DNA of 64,000 bases from Candidatus Zixiibacteriota bacterium (lineage in GTDB: Bacteria; Zixibacteria; MSB-5A5; UBA10806; 4484-95). Under the pieces are notes generated by a model. The model was not told the DNA's origin. It was given only the letters and a program-made list of their open reading frames with translations, and made no database searches. This document shows, piece after piece, positions 52,849-61,393 of the stretch. The stretch covers positions 17,009 through 81,008 of the forward strand of contig JAAEQD010000013.1 in the NCBI GenBank assembly GCA_024231855.1. Reading direction: 5' to 3'. The position numbers and the translations under genes were made by a program. The number at the start of each line of letters is the position of its first letter. Positions within the stretch are counted from its first letter, which is position 1.

Positions 52849-53949
52849 CTATTTTAAGTAACTCAGTACTAGTTCTTTTAGTTTATCGCGGTTTACCTGG
52901 GCGGTGCCGATTTCGGCTACTACCTCGCCCGCGGCTACATTGGCAATGAAGGCCGCTTCCTTAAGAGACGCCCCGGCTGCTACGGCCATAGTCAAGGTGG
53001 CAATTACCGTGTCGCCGGCGCCGGTGACATCGTAAACCTTGCGGGCCATCGTGGGGATTTTAGTCAGCGTGCGATCCGATTTTTTGGAGTGGCCGTTTTC
53101 GAATAAGGCCATCCCCTCTTCGCCCAATGTGATTAGTATCGATTTCGCTTTAAGTTCATCAAGAATCTGCCAGCCGACTTCCTCCAGTGAGGCGTTATCG
53201 GTGATTTTCTTGCCGACCACGAAACCGGCCTCGTGATGATTGGGTGTAATAGTCGATACCTTGCGATAGCTGAAGAAATGAGTCTGCTTGGGATCAACGG
53301 CAACGAAAATATTCCGCTGGATACAAGCCTCGATGAGGCTCTCCAGAAGCATCGGATTGATGACGCCTTTACCGTAGTCGGAGATTATCACCGCTGACAC
53401 ATCGGCTAGCGCATTTTCGATATACGCCTGGATTTTTTTATTTAAGCGAGCCGAAATTTCATGGATTTGCTCCCGGTCGGCCCTGACTATCTGTTGATTT
53501 TGGGCAATGATTCTGGTTTTCACCGTGGTTGGGCGTTTGCTGTCGGTGAAAATGCCATCGGCGGAAAAGCCCCTAACTTTGAGCCGCCGCCTCAGGGCAG
53601 TCGCGAATGTGTCTTTGCCGACCACGCCAACCAGATCGACCTGACCGTTTAAAGCGGAGATATTATTGGAGACATTAGCCGCCCCGCCGAGAAGATGTTC
53701 CTCTTTGGATATCTCGACCACCGGAACAGGCGCTTCCGGCGAGATTCGGGAGCAATCGCCCCAGAGATAGCGATCCAGCATAATATCGCCGACGACAAGG
53801 ATGCGGCATTTATAAAGACGCGAGAATATTTTCTCGATTTTTGCTTTGGTCATCCCCTTGACGACAAACGGGTAATCATTAATTGTTGTCTTGTAACCGG
53901 ATGTCTTGCCTGAAACGGTTTTCCGTTTATTAGTCTTTTTTCTTGACAT
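52849..53949 (-). CDS. rfaE1: D-glycero-beta-D-manno-heptose-7-phosphate kinase
   Basis: 366 residues. PfkB-fold sugar kinase: ILVVGDIMLDRYLWGDCSRI with the APVPVVE and GGAANVSNNIS motifs of RfaE/HldE kinases, and the catalytic DVTGAGDT near the C-terminus. About 33 basic residues precede the domain (RKKTNKRKTVSGKT), an unusual extension. The ATG at 53949 is taken because the promoter at 53958-53986 predicts a transcript starting within two bases of it; the ATG at 53955 would lie upstream of the start. Confidence 0.9.
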   Translation of the reverse strand: MSRKKTNKRKTVSGKTSGYKTTINDYPFVVKGMTKAKIEKIFSRLYKCRILVVGDIMLDRYLWGDCSRISPEAPVPVVEISKEEHLLGGAANVSNNISALNGQVDLVGVVGKDTFATALRRRLKVRGFSADGIFTDSKRPTTVKTRIIAQNQQIVRADREQIHEISARLNKKIQAYIENALADVSAVIISDYGKGVINPMLLESLIEACIQRNIFVAVDPKQTHFFSYRKVSTITPNHHEAGFVVGKKITDNASLEEVGWQILDELKAKSILITLGEEGMALFENGHSKKSDRTLTKIPTMARKVYDVTGAGDTVIATLTMAVAAGASLKEAAFIANVAAGEVVAEIGTAQVNRDKLKELVLSYLK

Positions 53950-53957
53950 AGGCATGC

Positions 53958-53986
53958 ATTATATTACAATGACATAACTTAGGCAA
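53958..53986 (-). promoter_or_regulatory. Promoter of rfaE1 (near-leaderless)
   Basis: TTGCCT (53981-53986), 17-bp spacer, perfect TATAAT (53958-53963) on the minus strand. Eight bases later comes ATG 53949 and no SD is present. Same geometry as the promoter at 14518. Confidence 0.6.
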
Positions 53987-54039
53987 GATAATTTCCCAAA
54001 GACTATGGCGGGAATCGCTTTTTAGACGATAGGAGAGTT

Positions 54040-54345
54040 ATGATGGATCAGAAACCGCAGCAACGTAAAATAAATATAGAACTCGGACCGGATGAATCTG
54101 AAGGTATCTACGCAAATATGGCCCTGATTGCCACTTCGCCGCAAGAGTTTGTGATGGATTTCGCCCGTATTATGCCGGGCCGCGACAAGGCAAAAGTATA
54201 TAGCCGGGTAATCATGACTCCCGGTCATGCCAAGATGCTGCACAAAGCTCTTGAAGAAAATATTAAAAAATATGAAGCCCAACACGGACAGATAAAAGTA
54301 ATGGGCCAGGAAGATAAAAACATAGGATTCAAGCAGGAAAAATGA
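54040..54345 (+). CDS. DUF3467 protein
   Basis: 101 residues (ATG 54040 or the adjacent ATG 54043; AGGAG fits the second slightly better). RKINIELGPDESEGIYANMA and EFVMDFARIMPGRDKAKVYS are the hallmarks of DUF3467, a small bacterial family of unknown function with a beta-beta-alpha core. It overlaps the GH57 gene by 4 nt (ATGA), so both are co-translated. Cytoplasmic. Confidence 0.8.
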   Translation: MMDQKPQQRKINIELGPDESEGIYANMALIATSPQEFVMDFARIMPGRDKAKVYSRVIMTPGHAKMLHKALEENIKKYEAQHGQIKVMGQEDKNIGFKQEK

Positions 54346-56054
54346 CAGGATATTTCAACCTAGTATTGCATTCGCATCTCCCATATGTATTGGGACATGG
54401 GAAATGGCCGCACGGTACCGATTGGCTTAACGAGGCGGCAGCCGAAACATATATACCGATTCTGAACCTTGCCGGCGAGTTGGCCGGTGAAGGTATCAAA
54501 GTCAATTTTACTATCGGCATCTCCCCCGTGCTGTGCGAACAGCTAAGCCATCGCACTTTCACCGATGAGTTCAGCGCCTATCTCGATCAGAAAATCGAGG
54601 CGGCCGAGAACGATTATGTCGAGTTTAAGAAATATGATCAGCCCGAGTATATACCTCTGGCCGAGATGTGGCGCGATCATTATAAGATGATCAAGGAATC
54701 ATTCGATAAATATAATCATGACCTGATCGGTGAATTCAAGAAACTCCAGGATGGCGGTTACCTGGAGATAATGACTTGCGGCGCGACCCATGGTTATATG
54801 CCGTTATTGTCTCAGGATACATCATGCCAGGCTATGGTGAAGCAGGCTATTCAGTCATATGAAAACCATTTCGACCGCAAGCCGCGCGGGATATGGCTTC
54901 CCGAATGCGCCTACCGTCCCGCCTACCCCTGGAGCCCGCCGGTTGAAGTAGAGGGTTTGCAGGGGCCGTACAACCGCAAAGGTGTCGAGGAATACCTGTC
55001 CGAGAACGGGCTTGAGTATTTCGTCGTCGATTCGGCGACGCTTAAAGGCGGTAAGGCGATTGGCGTTTATATAGATCGTTTCGACGCGTTGAAAACGCTC
55101 TGGGGCCAGTTCGAGAAAGAATTCAAACCTCGCACAGAGGAAGCGGAGAAAACCCCGCAGGAGGTTTACCTGGTCGGCTCACGCGAGGATCGGGCGCCGG
55201 TGGCAGTGTTTACCCGCGATCCCGATACCGGTCTACAGGTTTGGTCGGGTGAATGGGGTTATCCCGGGGATGGTCATTACCTGGATTTCCACAAGAAACG
55301 TTTCCCGGGCGGCCATCGCTACTGGAGTGTGACCTCGGCTAAAGCTGATCTGGCAGACAAAGAGATATACAATCGTGAAAAAGCGCTCAGCCGTATTCCG
55401 GAGAACGCGGCGCATTTCGCCGAATTGATCGGCAAAACGCTGGGCGACTATCAGAGTAAATCGGGCAAGCCCGGTTTGGTTTGCGCTCCTTTCGACGCCG
55501 AGCTGTTCGGCCATTGGTGGTTCGAGGGGCCTGAGTTCATAAAAGAAGTGATCCGGAATCTGGCTAAGGATCCGGAATTGGATAGTATTACTTGTTCTGA
55601 CTATAAAGACATGACTAATCCTCAAAAAGTAGTAAGTCTGCCGGAGGGATCATGGGGCGAGGGCGGCTATCATTATATCTGGCTCAATAAGAACAACGAT
55701 TGGACCTGGAAACATATCTATAAGTATGAGATACAGATTCAGCAGATCGCTAAAAAATGTTTGGAGAAAAACGATCCCCAGTTGACGGATCTGGGCAAGC
55801 AGGCGGCCCGCGAGTTCATGCTTCTGGCGGCCTCCGATTGGCAATTTCTGATCTCGACCTTCGCGGCGCGTGACTATGCCGAATTGCGACTCGACCGTCA
55901 CTTTAACTATTTCGAGCGGTTAGCTGAGATGGTTGACAACTACAACGGCGGCCTATCTGAAGGCGAGCTCGAGTTTCTCAATGAATTGAAAGTACAGGAT
56001 GACCTCTTCCCCGATATCGATTTGAAGTGGTTTGCCGAGGTGGAGTTCCCGTAG
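54342..56054 (+). CDS. GH57 family alpha-glucan branching enzyme-like protein
   Basis: 570 residues. N-terminal (beta/alpha)7 domain of family GH57 with LVLHSHLPYVLGHGKWPHG, the nucleophile E188 in GIWLPECAYRP and the acid/base D385 in CAPFDAELFGHWW. The C-terminal helical DUF1957-type domain is present. Motif set and length fit 1,4-alpha-glucan branching enzymes (glycogen), although amylase/4-alpha-glucanotransferase activity cannot be excluded. Overlaps DUF3467 upstream and is followed by a strong terminator. Confidence 0.88.
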   Translation: MTGYFNLVLHSHLPYVLGHGKWPHGTDWLNEAAAETYIPILNLAGELAGEGIKVNFTIGISPVLCEQLSHRTFTDEFSAYLDQKIEAAENDYVEFKKYDQPEYIPLAEMWRDHYKMIKESFDKYNHDLIGEFKKLQDGGYLEIMTCGATHGYMPLLSQDTSCQAMVKQAIQSYENHFDRKPRGIWLPECAYRPAYPWSPPVEVEGLQGPYNRKGVEEYLSENGLEYFVVDSATLKGGKAIGVYIDRFDALKTLWGQFEKEFKPRTEEAEKTPQEVYLVGSREDRAPVAVFTRDPDTGLQVWSGEWGYPGDGHYLDFHKKRFPGGHRYWSVTSAKADLADKEIYNREKALSRIPENAAHFAELIGKTLGDYQSKSGKPGLVCAPFDAELFGHWWFEGPEFIKEVIRNLAKDPELDSITCSDYKDMTNPQKVVSLPEGSWGEGGYHYIWLNKNNDWTWKHIYKYEIQIQQIAKKCLEKNDPQLTDLGKQAAREFMLLAASDWQFLISTFAARDYAELRLDRHFNYFERLAEMVDNYNGGLSEGELEFLNELKVQDDLFPDIDLKWFAEVEFP

Positions 56055-56079
56055 GATTAGATAAAATGATATTATTTTT

Positions 56080-56119
56080 CAGGCAGATTGTGGTTTTTGC
56101 GGTCTGCCTGTTTTTTTTT
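56080..56119 (+). terminator. Intrinsic terminator after the GH57 gene
   Basis: CAGGCAGA (56080-56087) pairs with TCTGCCTG (56103-56110), followed by nine T residues. Confidence 0.9.
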
Positions 56120-56133
56120 AGAAGGCGGTTTAA

Positions 56134-56532
56134 GTGGTTGTGGCCAAGATATCAATAACAGAGCGATTGAAAATCAAAGCTCAATCACTTAAAACCAAAA
56201 CTTACGCGATGTACCTGGCCCCCGGAGTTCCCTGGTATGCCAAGCTTCTGGCGGCTTGTGTTGTCGGATACGCTTTCAGTCCCATAGATTTGATTCCCGA
56301 TTTCATTCCTGTTATAGGTCATCTGGATGATCTGATTATAGTTCCGCTAGGAATTTATCTGGCGATCGGGATGATACCAAAGCCGATTTGGGAGGAGTGT
56401 TTGGAACAGGCGGCGAAAGCGCTCAGTCAGGATCGGCCGAGGAATTGGGTGGCGGCGGTGGTTGTGGTGGCGGTTTGGGTAGTTATATTAGTAATTATAA
56501 GCGTTTTGATAAATAAAGCTATATCGAAGTAG
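56134..56532 (+). CDS. DUF1232 (YkvA-type) membrane protein
   Basis: 132 residues. PWYAKLLAACVVGYAFSPID and LIPDFIPVIGHLDDL are the DUF1232 signature; two hydrophobic segments (about 35-85 for the DUF and 105-127 at the C-terminus). GTG start at 56134 with a weak AAGG.GG; no in-frame ATG is nearby. Function unknown. It lies 24 bp after the GH57 terminator, probably transcribed alone. Confidence 0.8.
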   Translation: MVVAKISITERLKIKAQSLKTKTYAMYLAPGVPWYAKLLAACVVGYAFSPIDLIPDFIPVIGHLDDLIIVPLGIYLAIGMIPKPIWEECLEQAAKALSQDRPRNWVAAVVVVAVWVVILVIISVLINKAISK

Positions 56533-56590
56533 TAGTCTTTTTATTTCAATTATTGTCGAAGGCATACTTACTGTTCATGGCCCTACAAGA

Positions 56591-57232
56591 CTATAATAGA
56601 TAAGCTACGCCAAACGAAAAGATAGTGTAATGAGTACTGTCATATTTCGAATCATCAATATTATAATTATAGTCTATCACTCCCCGAAGCTTTGCATCAA
56701 TTTTAAAATCCAAACCAAAACCCAATGACAAAATCGTTGAAGATTCATGTTTCAAATTTGAATCAATATTATACTGATTATCAGATTTCAGTACGGTATT
56801 CGATCTTTTTATAATACCTATTCCACACGTAATAAATGGCCTTGTTGGCTTAGATTCATTGTAGATGTAAAATGTTGGAATGCATCTTAATGAAAAGATT
56901 GAAGTAGACTTTCCATTTATGGTAACAGATCTTTCACCATCAACCGTCTGGATTGGAATACTAGCGCCTCTATCAAAGGCATAATAATGATACTCAAATG
57001 ATGTTTTCAAGCTAATGTAATTTTCGGTTAAAAATAGAGGAAGCCGGCAACCAGCACTCAATACCAAACCATCATACCAGTAATCATCCAGCGTGCAATT
57101 GATGCCACTGTATGATATTCCGATATCAGTAGTTAAATATATGTATTTGTTAGCCATTGATTCAGTATTTAGCTTTAGTATCAATACTATTATCACACTT
57201 ACGGCTATTAATAATGATTTACTCTTAATCAT
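56591..57232 (-). CDS. Outer-membrane beta-barrel protein (copy B)
   Basis: 213 residues. Signal peptide (1-27), then alternating amphipathic strands (FEYHYYAFDRG, LSLGFGLDFKIDAKLRGVIDY) ending in FSFGVAYLL with a C-terminal hydrophobic residue, as expected for an eight- to ten-stranded porin-like barrel (OmpA/OmpW-like size). Last in a four-gene minus-strand cluster, 16 nt after the NHL lipoprotein at 57249. It parallels the barrel at 58143 in size and position. AT-rich codon use compared with the metabolic genes. Confidence 0.65.
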   Translation of the reverse strand: MIKSKSLLIAVSVIIVLILKLNTESMANKYIYLTTDIGISYSGINCTLDDYWYDGLVLSAGCRLPLFLTENYISLKTSFEYHYYAFDRGASIPIQTVDGERSVTINGKSTSIFSLRCIPTFYIYNESKPTRPFITCGIGIIKRSNTVLKSDNQYNIDSNLKHESSTILSLGFGLDFKIDAKLRGVIDYNYNIDDSKYDSTHYTIFSFGVAYLL

Positions 57233-57248
57233 TTATAATCATCGCCTT

Positions 57249-58124
57249 CTAATGGTAATAATAAGATTCAGGGGCAAATATAATTAAGGCGTTTGCTCCT
57301 GAATCGACTACCCAAAATAATTGTCCTTCACTCATATAAATATCACTTACAGAATGCAATTCAATTACAGCATCCATAAAGCAATAGTTCGATTTTATCT
57401 CTGGCGGATCACTCATTATAACTAATCTTTCGCCGCCATGATCAGCCACCACAAAACCATCAAATGCAATTATATCATAAAATTCGAAATCTTCAAAAAT
57501 TGTCTCTTGATATTCACAGTTGCTATTATATTCTCTTATTTTATGATCCGAACCGTCGAGAATATAAATTTCATCTTCCCTTATATTAATGCCCATTGGC
57601 TCTCCAACATTGGCCCATGTTGAAATAAACTCACCCATTATATTATATATTTTGATTGTATTATCGCCGCTATCGACAATATAAATATTATTTGCATCAT
57701 CAGCTGCCGCCGCTACCGCATTAATAATATCCGTCGAATCTCCAAAATTGCCAAATTCGAAATCGACATGATAATTTCCATGCCAATCAATTAAATAGCA
57801 ACTTACACATTTAGAACGATAAATAAGAAACCAATATACTCTAGTAAATACCACGTCAATAATTGTATCGTTGGGGCTGACATCATTTAAATCAATAATG
57901 GGTGAATAATCTCTCGTGTTATCCAATATAGCCACTTTATTACCTTCTAATAACACATAGCGCAAGTCTTTATCGATACTCAAAGGCTGGCCATGAGATG
58001 ATGTTGAAATAATTTCATCGCAATAGAAATAACCATCACCGCAATGATAGTGGTCGCTGCAGCAGACAACTAAAAGAGAAACAATAGTGATAAGATAAAT
58101 TATTATAAATGCCTTATTACTCAT
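57249..58124 (-). CDS. NHL-repeat lipoprotein with CGDG motif (copy B)
   Basis: 291 residues. N-terminal hydrophobic segment ending in VVCC (Cys21 or 22 as lipidation candidate), then HCGDGYFYC, a cysteine-bearing motif shared with the paralogue at 58801. The rest is an NHL-type beta-propeller with the strongest blade AAADDANNIYIVDSGDNTIK. Probably an outer-membrane or periplasmic receptor or scaffold. Eighteen nt separate it from the barrel upstream and 16 from the barrel downstream. Confidence 0.65.
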   Translation of the reverse strand: MSNKAFIIIYLITIVSLLVVCCSDHYHCGDGYFYCDEIISTSSHGQPLSIDKDLRYVLLEGNKVAILDNTRDYSPIIDLNDVSPNDTIIDVVFTRVYWFLIYRSKCVSCYLIDWHGNYHVDFEFGNFGDSTDIINAVAAAADDANNIYIVDSGDNTIKIYNIMGEFISTWANVGEPMGINIREDEIYILDGSDHKIREYNSNCEYQETIFEDFEFYDIIAFDGFVVADHGGERLVIMSDPPEIKSNYCFMDAVIELHSVSDIYMSEGQLFWVVDSGANALIIFAPESYYYH

Positions 58125-58142
58125 CAGTTCCTCACCATGTTT

Positions 58143-58778
58143 TTAGATATCATACATAAAAGTTAATAATATTGGATAGATCACGGTTGTACTAGGGGAA
58201 GTGTCAGCGCTGGTTATCCCCAAGGATAGCTGAATTTTTAAATTCTCCTTAATTTCCCTCTCGTAAGCCACTCCAATTGAGATTGATCCTGCGGCGGAAT
58301 ATTTGGTTTTTTGGGCGGGAATTGAGGGATTATCGATTTTTACATCAAAAGCTGAGCGATGAAGGAATCCATAGCCCGCGAAGAAAAACACCCTTTCCTT
58401 GTAGGTTACAATCCATGGAGCTATATAAACATTGAATGAGGCGGAAAAGATTTTTGAAGAATTTCCACTAATCCGAAAGCTCACGTCATCGTCGAAAGAG
58501 TCGATTGGAATTGCCGCGTGTTTTTTGATTGGGAAAATGCTTAAATTGAAACCCAACCTGAATTCTATGTTTTTGCTCGAAAAAAAGGTCGGCAACTGAA
58601 TATCGGTTCCTATACTATAACCTGATTTATAAATCACTGATAATGAAGAAGGTCGTCCGCCGAAAGTCTTACCCGCTGATACACCGATTTCAAACCGATC
58701 AGTGTAGATTTTTGGAAACGCGGATGATTGAAATATGATAAGCGTCGATAGTATCAGAAGCAGTCTAGCAATTCTCAT
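58143..58778 (-). CDS. Outer-membrane beta-barrel protein (copy A)
   Basis: 211 residues. Signal peptide (1-23, ending AFPK), Gly- and aromatic-rich amphipathic strands (FEIGVSAGKTFGGRPSSLSV, SISIGVAYEREIKENLKIQL) and the barrel-type C-terminus PILLTFMYDI. Length and pattern as the barrel at 56591, with low but visible similarity (AAIPIDSFDD versus ASIPIQTVDGE). Cotranscribed with the NHL lipoprotein upstream (22 nt). Confidence 0.65.
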   Translation of the reverse strand: MRIARLLLILSTLIIFQSSAFPKIYTDRFEIGVSAGKTFGGRPSSLSVIYKSGYSIGTDIQLPTFFSSKNIEFRLGFNLSIFPIKKHAAIPIDSFDDDVSFRISGNSSKIFSASFNVYIAPWIVTYKERVFFFAGYGFLHRSAFDVKIDNPSIPAQKTKYSAAGSISIGVAYEREIKENLKIQLSLGITSADTSPSTTVIYPILLTFMYDI

Positions 58779-58800
58779 GACATCCTCAAACTCTCAACAA

Positions 58801-59778
58801 TTACATAAAATGGCAAAAATAATATCCTCCATAAAATTCTATAACGGTATTAGATCCATAATCTACAACGATAAAGGGGGCATGCCATGAATCGGGATAG
58901 TCTACAAAACGTATATCCTCAAAAGCAAATTCAATATCGTAAAAACAATAATCGAATTTCTCTTCATCAATTACTCCGGATGATGAAATAAATGTGATCC
59001 TTCTTCCATTCAGATCAGCAACCAAAAATAATCCCGGATTAACTATAGAGAACGCAGTAATGTTTTGTAACGTGTTACTGACAATAGCGTTTCCTATTAA
59101 ATCGCCATCCTGAGTATACTTAACAATATTATCATTTTCCGAATCGAGAATATATACTTTATCATCGAACAGTTTTATTTTACGGGGCGAGCCAATATCA
59201 CTCCAACTCGTAATAAATTCGCCTTCCTCATTGTAAATTTTAATGGAGTTATCGCCCGCGTCCGCAATGTATACCCGCCCGTAAACATCAATATCCGCGG
59301 CAATCGCGTTATTCAACTTTTCGTTATCCGGCCCGGTATTACCAAATGTCAACTCTAAATCCCAGGAGTCATCTAATCTATAGCAGGCTGTATTCGATAA
59401 AACCAGCTTAAATTCATCATGTGAGATAGAATCAATATCGTAAATATCCACGCTATTATTTCGCCGACCGAGATATTCGTCATAATAGATTATATCCTTT
59501 ATATCATTATCCGAACATATTGAATTTAATGAAAAGGTAGACAGAATATCATTACGATAATCAGATAACACCAAATCTCCGTTTTCAAAAAAAATCGAAT
59601 TCACGTAATAATCGATTTTAATGGGATGAATAAGCGGCTCAGTACTCAGCATATTTCCGCAGAAAAATTCGCCGTCACCACAATATTGTTTACAGCAATT
59701 TGATGATAACAATATAAATAAGAAAAGAAAACTGCAAAATAGAGCATATGCCGAATATTTCAACTTCATTCTCCTCAC
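58801..59778 (-). CDS. NHL-repeat lipoprotein with CGDG motif (copy A)
   Basis: 325 residues, paralogue of 57249-58124. N-terminus with CC (28-29) after a hydrophobic stretch, then YCGDGEFFCGN and an NHL propeller: NAIAADIDVYGRVYIADAGD and NSIKIYNEEGEFITSWSDIG are clear blades nearly superimposable on copy B. The lipobox is imperfect (SSNC), so lipidation is likely but not sure. First gene of the duplicated lipoprotein-barrel cassette; its promoter should lie in 59779-59840. Confidence 0.65.
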   Translation of the reverse strand: MRRMKLKYSAYALFCSFLFLFILLSSNCCKQYCGDGEFFCGNMLSTEPLIHPIKIDYYVNSIFFENGDLVLSDYRNDILSTFSLNSICSDNDIKDIIYYDEYLGRRNNSVDIYDIDSISHDEFKLVLSNTACYRLDDSWDLELTFGNTGPDNEKLNNAIAADIDVYGRVYIADAGDNSIKIYNEEGEFITSWSDIGSPRKIKLFDDKVYILDSENDNIVKYTQDGDLIGNAIVSNTLQNITAFSIVNPGLFLVADLNGRRITFISSSGVIDEEKFDYCFYDIEFAFEDIRFVDYPDSWHAPFIVVDYGSNTVIEFYGGYYFCHFM

Positions 59779-59844
59779 CTCTCTTCTTATTATACAACAA
59801 AGAGGTCATATTATTCCATATAAAAATTTCAGGCAAAACAAATA

Positions 59845-59865
59845 GGGCGTTCAGTTGAACGCCCC
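59845..59865 (-). terminator. Terminator of the WYG/sorting-tail gene
   Basis: GGGCGTTC...GAACGCCC perfect hairpin (59845-59864) followed on the minus strand by a T-rich stretch (TATTTGTTTT), just downstream of the stop at 59923. Confidence 0.6.
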
Positions 59866-59922
59866 ATCGTGTTTGAAGTGTTTAATCGTGTCTTCAGGAG
59901 TACCGCAAAACGCGGCAAAACA

Positions 59923-60795
59923 TTATTTCAACATCACCATCTTTTTGGTTTCGTTGAAATCGCCGGCCTGCATTCTGAAGAAATACATACCGGAGGCGAC
60001 CTTATCGCCATTCCAATAGATCTGATGATAACCGGCTTGCTGTTGCTCGTTCACTAATGTCTCAACCTTGCGGCCAAGAATGTCATAAACTTCGAATACA
60101 ACATGCGCGTCCTCGGGCAGCCCATATTTCATCAAAGTAGTCGGGTTGAATGGATTGGGAAAGTTATCCGACAGGAAAAAGACATCGGGAATCGGTACAT
60201 CATCTTCGATTGATGTAGTTACGAAATGCATCGAGGCGAAATGCTGGTTCAACACGTAACCCTGATTTCCTTCTATGTCACCAGCGTTTGCCAGGCCTTG
60301 ACGAGTATCGTAACCCGGGCCGATAGCTCCTTCTATAACCTGATCAAGATACTGTTCATTCTCAACGACATGTACTCTGAACGATAGAATCCTGGTCGGC
60401 GTTTCAAAATGCCCCCAGGGGCTCTCCTCGGAGACCAACCGGGCGAAGCCGAGAAATGACAAACTGCTCCAACCTTCCTCATACTCGTCATTGAGATTGA
60501 CGAATTGATCAACATCCCATTCAGACAACGGGTAGTATGAGCGGCATTCCTCAATATCGAACTGATCGATATATTGTGTTTGAATGCCCAGTGGAATCAT
60601 CATATCGGCTACATTAACATCGGCGACTTCACCTTTGGCGTAAACAGAAATATCCACCCAAGCCCCGGGAGAAACATCCATAGCGTCATTCCAGGTGATG
60701 TTATCGAAATCGCCGCCGTACCAGAGATCGATGGATGAAGCTGCTGTTGCTGCTAGCGGCAATAATAACAGCATAACCAACGATTTTTTGATCAT
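59923..60795 (-). CDS. Secreted WYG-module protein with type-IX-like sorting tail
   Basis: 290 residues. Signal peptide (1-19), one WYG module (about 22-195: SIDLWYGGDFDN, YIDQFDIEECRSYYPLSEWD, FETPTRILSFRVHV) and a FlgD-like/type IX tail (about 205-290: DNFPNPFNPTTLMKYGLPED, EVYDILGRKVETLV, ending MVMLK). The WYG module is homologous by eye to those of the dockerin proteins at 20-25 kb, but here it is joined to a sorting tail. AAGGAGGG lies 4 nt before the ATG. Long 5' leader (see next). Confidence 0.75.
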   Translation of the reverse strand: MIKKSLVMLLLLPLAATAASSIDLWYGGDFDNITWNDAMDVSPGAWVDISVYAKGEVADVNVADMMIPLGIQTQYIDQFDIEECRSYYPLSEWDVDQFVNLNDEYEEGWSSLSFLGFARLVSEESPWGHFETPTRILSFRVHVVENEQYLDQVIEGAIGPGYDTRQGLANAGDIEGNQGYVLNQHFASMHFVTTSIEDDVPIPDVFFLSDNFPNPFNPTTLMKYGLPEDAHVVFEVYDILGRKVETLVNEQQQAGYHQIYWNGDKVASGMYFFRMQAGDFNETKKMVMLK

Positions 60796-61127
60796 AGTAC
60801 CCTCCTTCTATAGGTTTACACAGTGCCAGCAAAAATGCTTATACCTGTGAAACGCGGGAACCAACGATAATGTTCCCCATTTTAACACTAATATCTATCC
60901 TTCGCGAATCACCTCCCTGAGGAGACATCAGCGTATTATTTGAGTAGCTCTATCTGTATAACCTCTCAGTGTGCTCATAGCTATTATCAGAGGAATAGCC
61001 ATCAAACAAAACTCATTAGCTTACCTAAGAGCGATCAAAAACGAACCGTCGATAGCTGGCGGAACCAATTGCAGATAACGATAAATCAGAAATCCGAATG
61101 AGATGCCAGTCTGAATACTGTATGACT
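60796..61127 (-). promoter_or_regulatory. Long structured 5' leader of the WYG gene
   Basis: A predicted promoter at 61134-61163 gives about 330 nt of untranslated leader. Close to the start codon it contains a nested hairpin: outer CACAG/CTGTG (60819-60849), inner AGCA/TGCT, a few bases before the SD. No known riboswitch consensus was recognised. No ORF of note. Confidence 0.4.
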
Positions 61128-61133
61128 TGATGC

Positions 61134-61163
61134 ATTATTAAGAGATTTTAAACTGGTTGTCAA
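61134..61163 (-). promoter_or_regulatory. Candidate promoter upstream of the WYG gene
   Basis: On the minus strand TTGACA (61158-61163), 18-bp spacer, AATAAT (61134-61139). Confidence 0.5.
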
Positions 61164-61328
61164 GTACTTTTTTTAGTTTTTTTGTGGAGCAAAGACTGCT
61201 TATTGACATTATTATTTATTCGTTTGCGGCATATCTAATATAAGCGATCACAATCTTAATAAATATCACCGGGAAATTAGTACCGCGGATTATATCACTT
61301 CAATCCCTTATTATTTGGATTTTGGAAT

Positions 61329-61357
61329 AAAAAAAGCCCGATAATATTTATCGGGCT
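61329..61357 (-). terminator. Terminator of the GWI-repeat gene
   Basis: AGCCCGATAA-TAT-TTATCGGGCT (61335-61357), perfect 10-bp stem, followed on the minus strand by six T residues. A second small hairpin ATATGGC-AGA-GCCATAT lies between it and the stop codon. Confidence 0.85.
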
Positions 61358-61393
61358 AATATATGGCAGAGCCATATGGAGGGTGAGGATTTA

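Noticed and set aside
60796..61127. Cyclic-di-GMP (GEMM) riboswitch
   Set aside because: The GEMM core (GCAC.CAGGGCAAACC and the paired GNRA stem) is not found; only a generic nested hairpin is seen.
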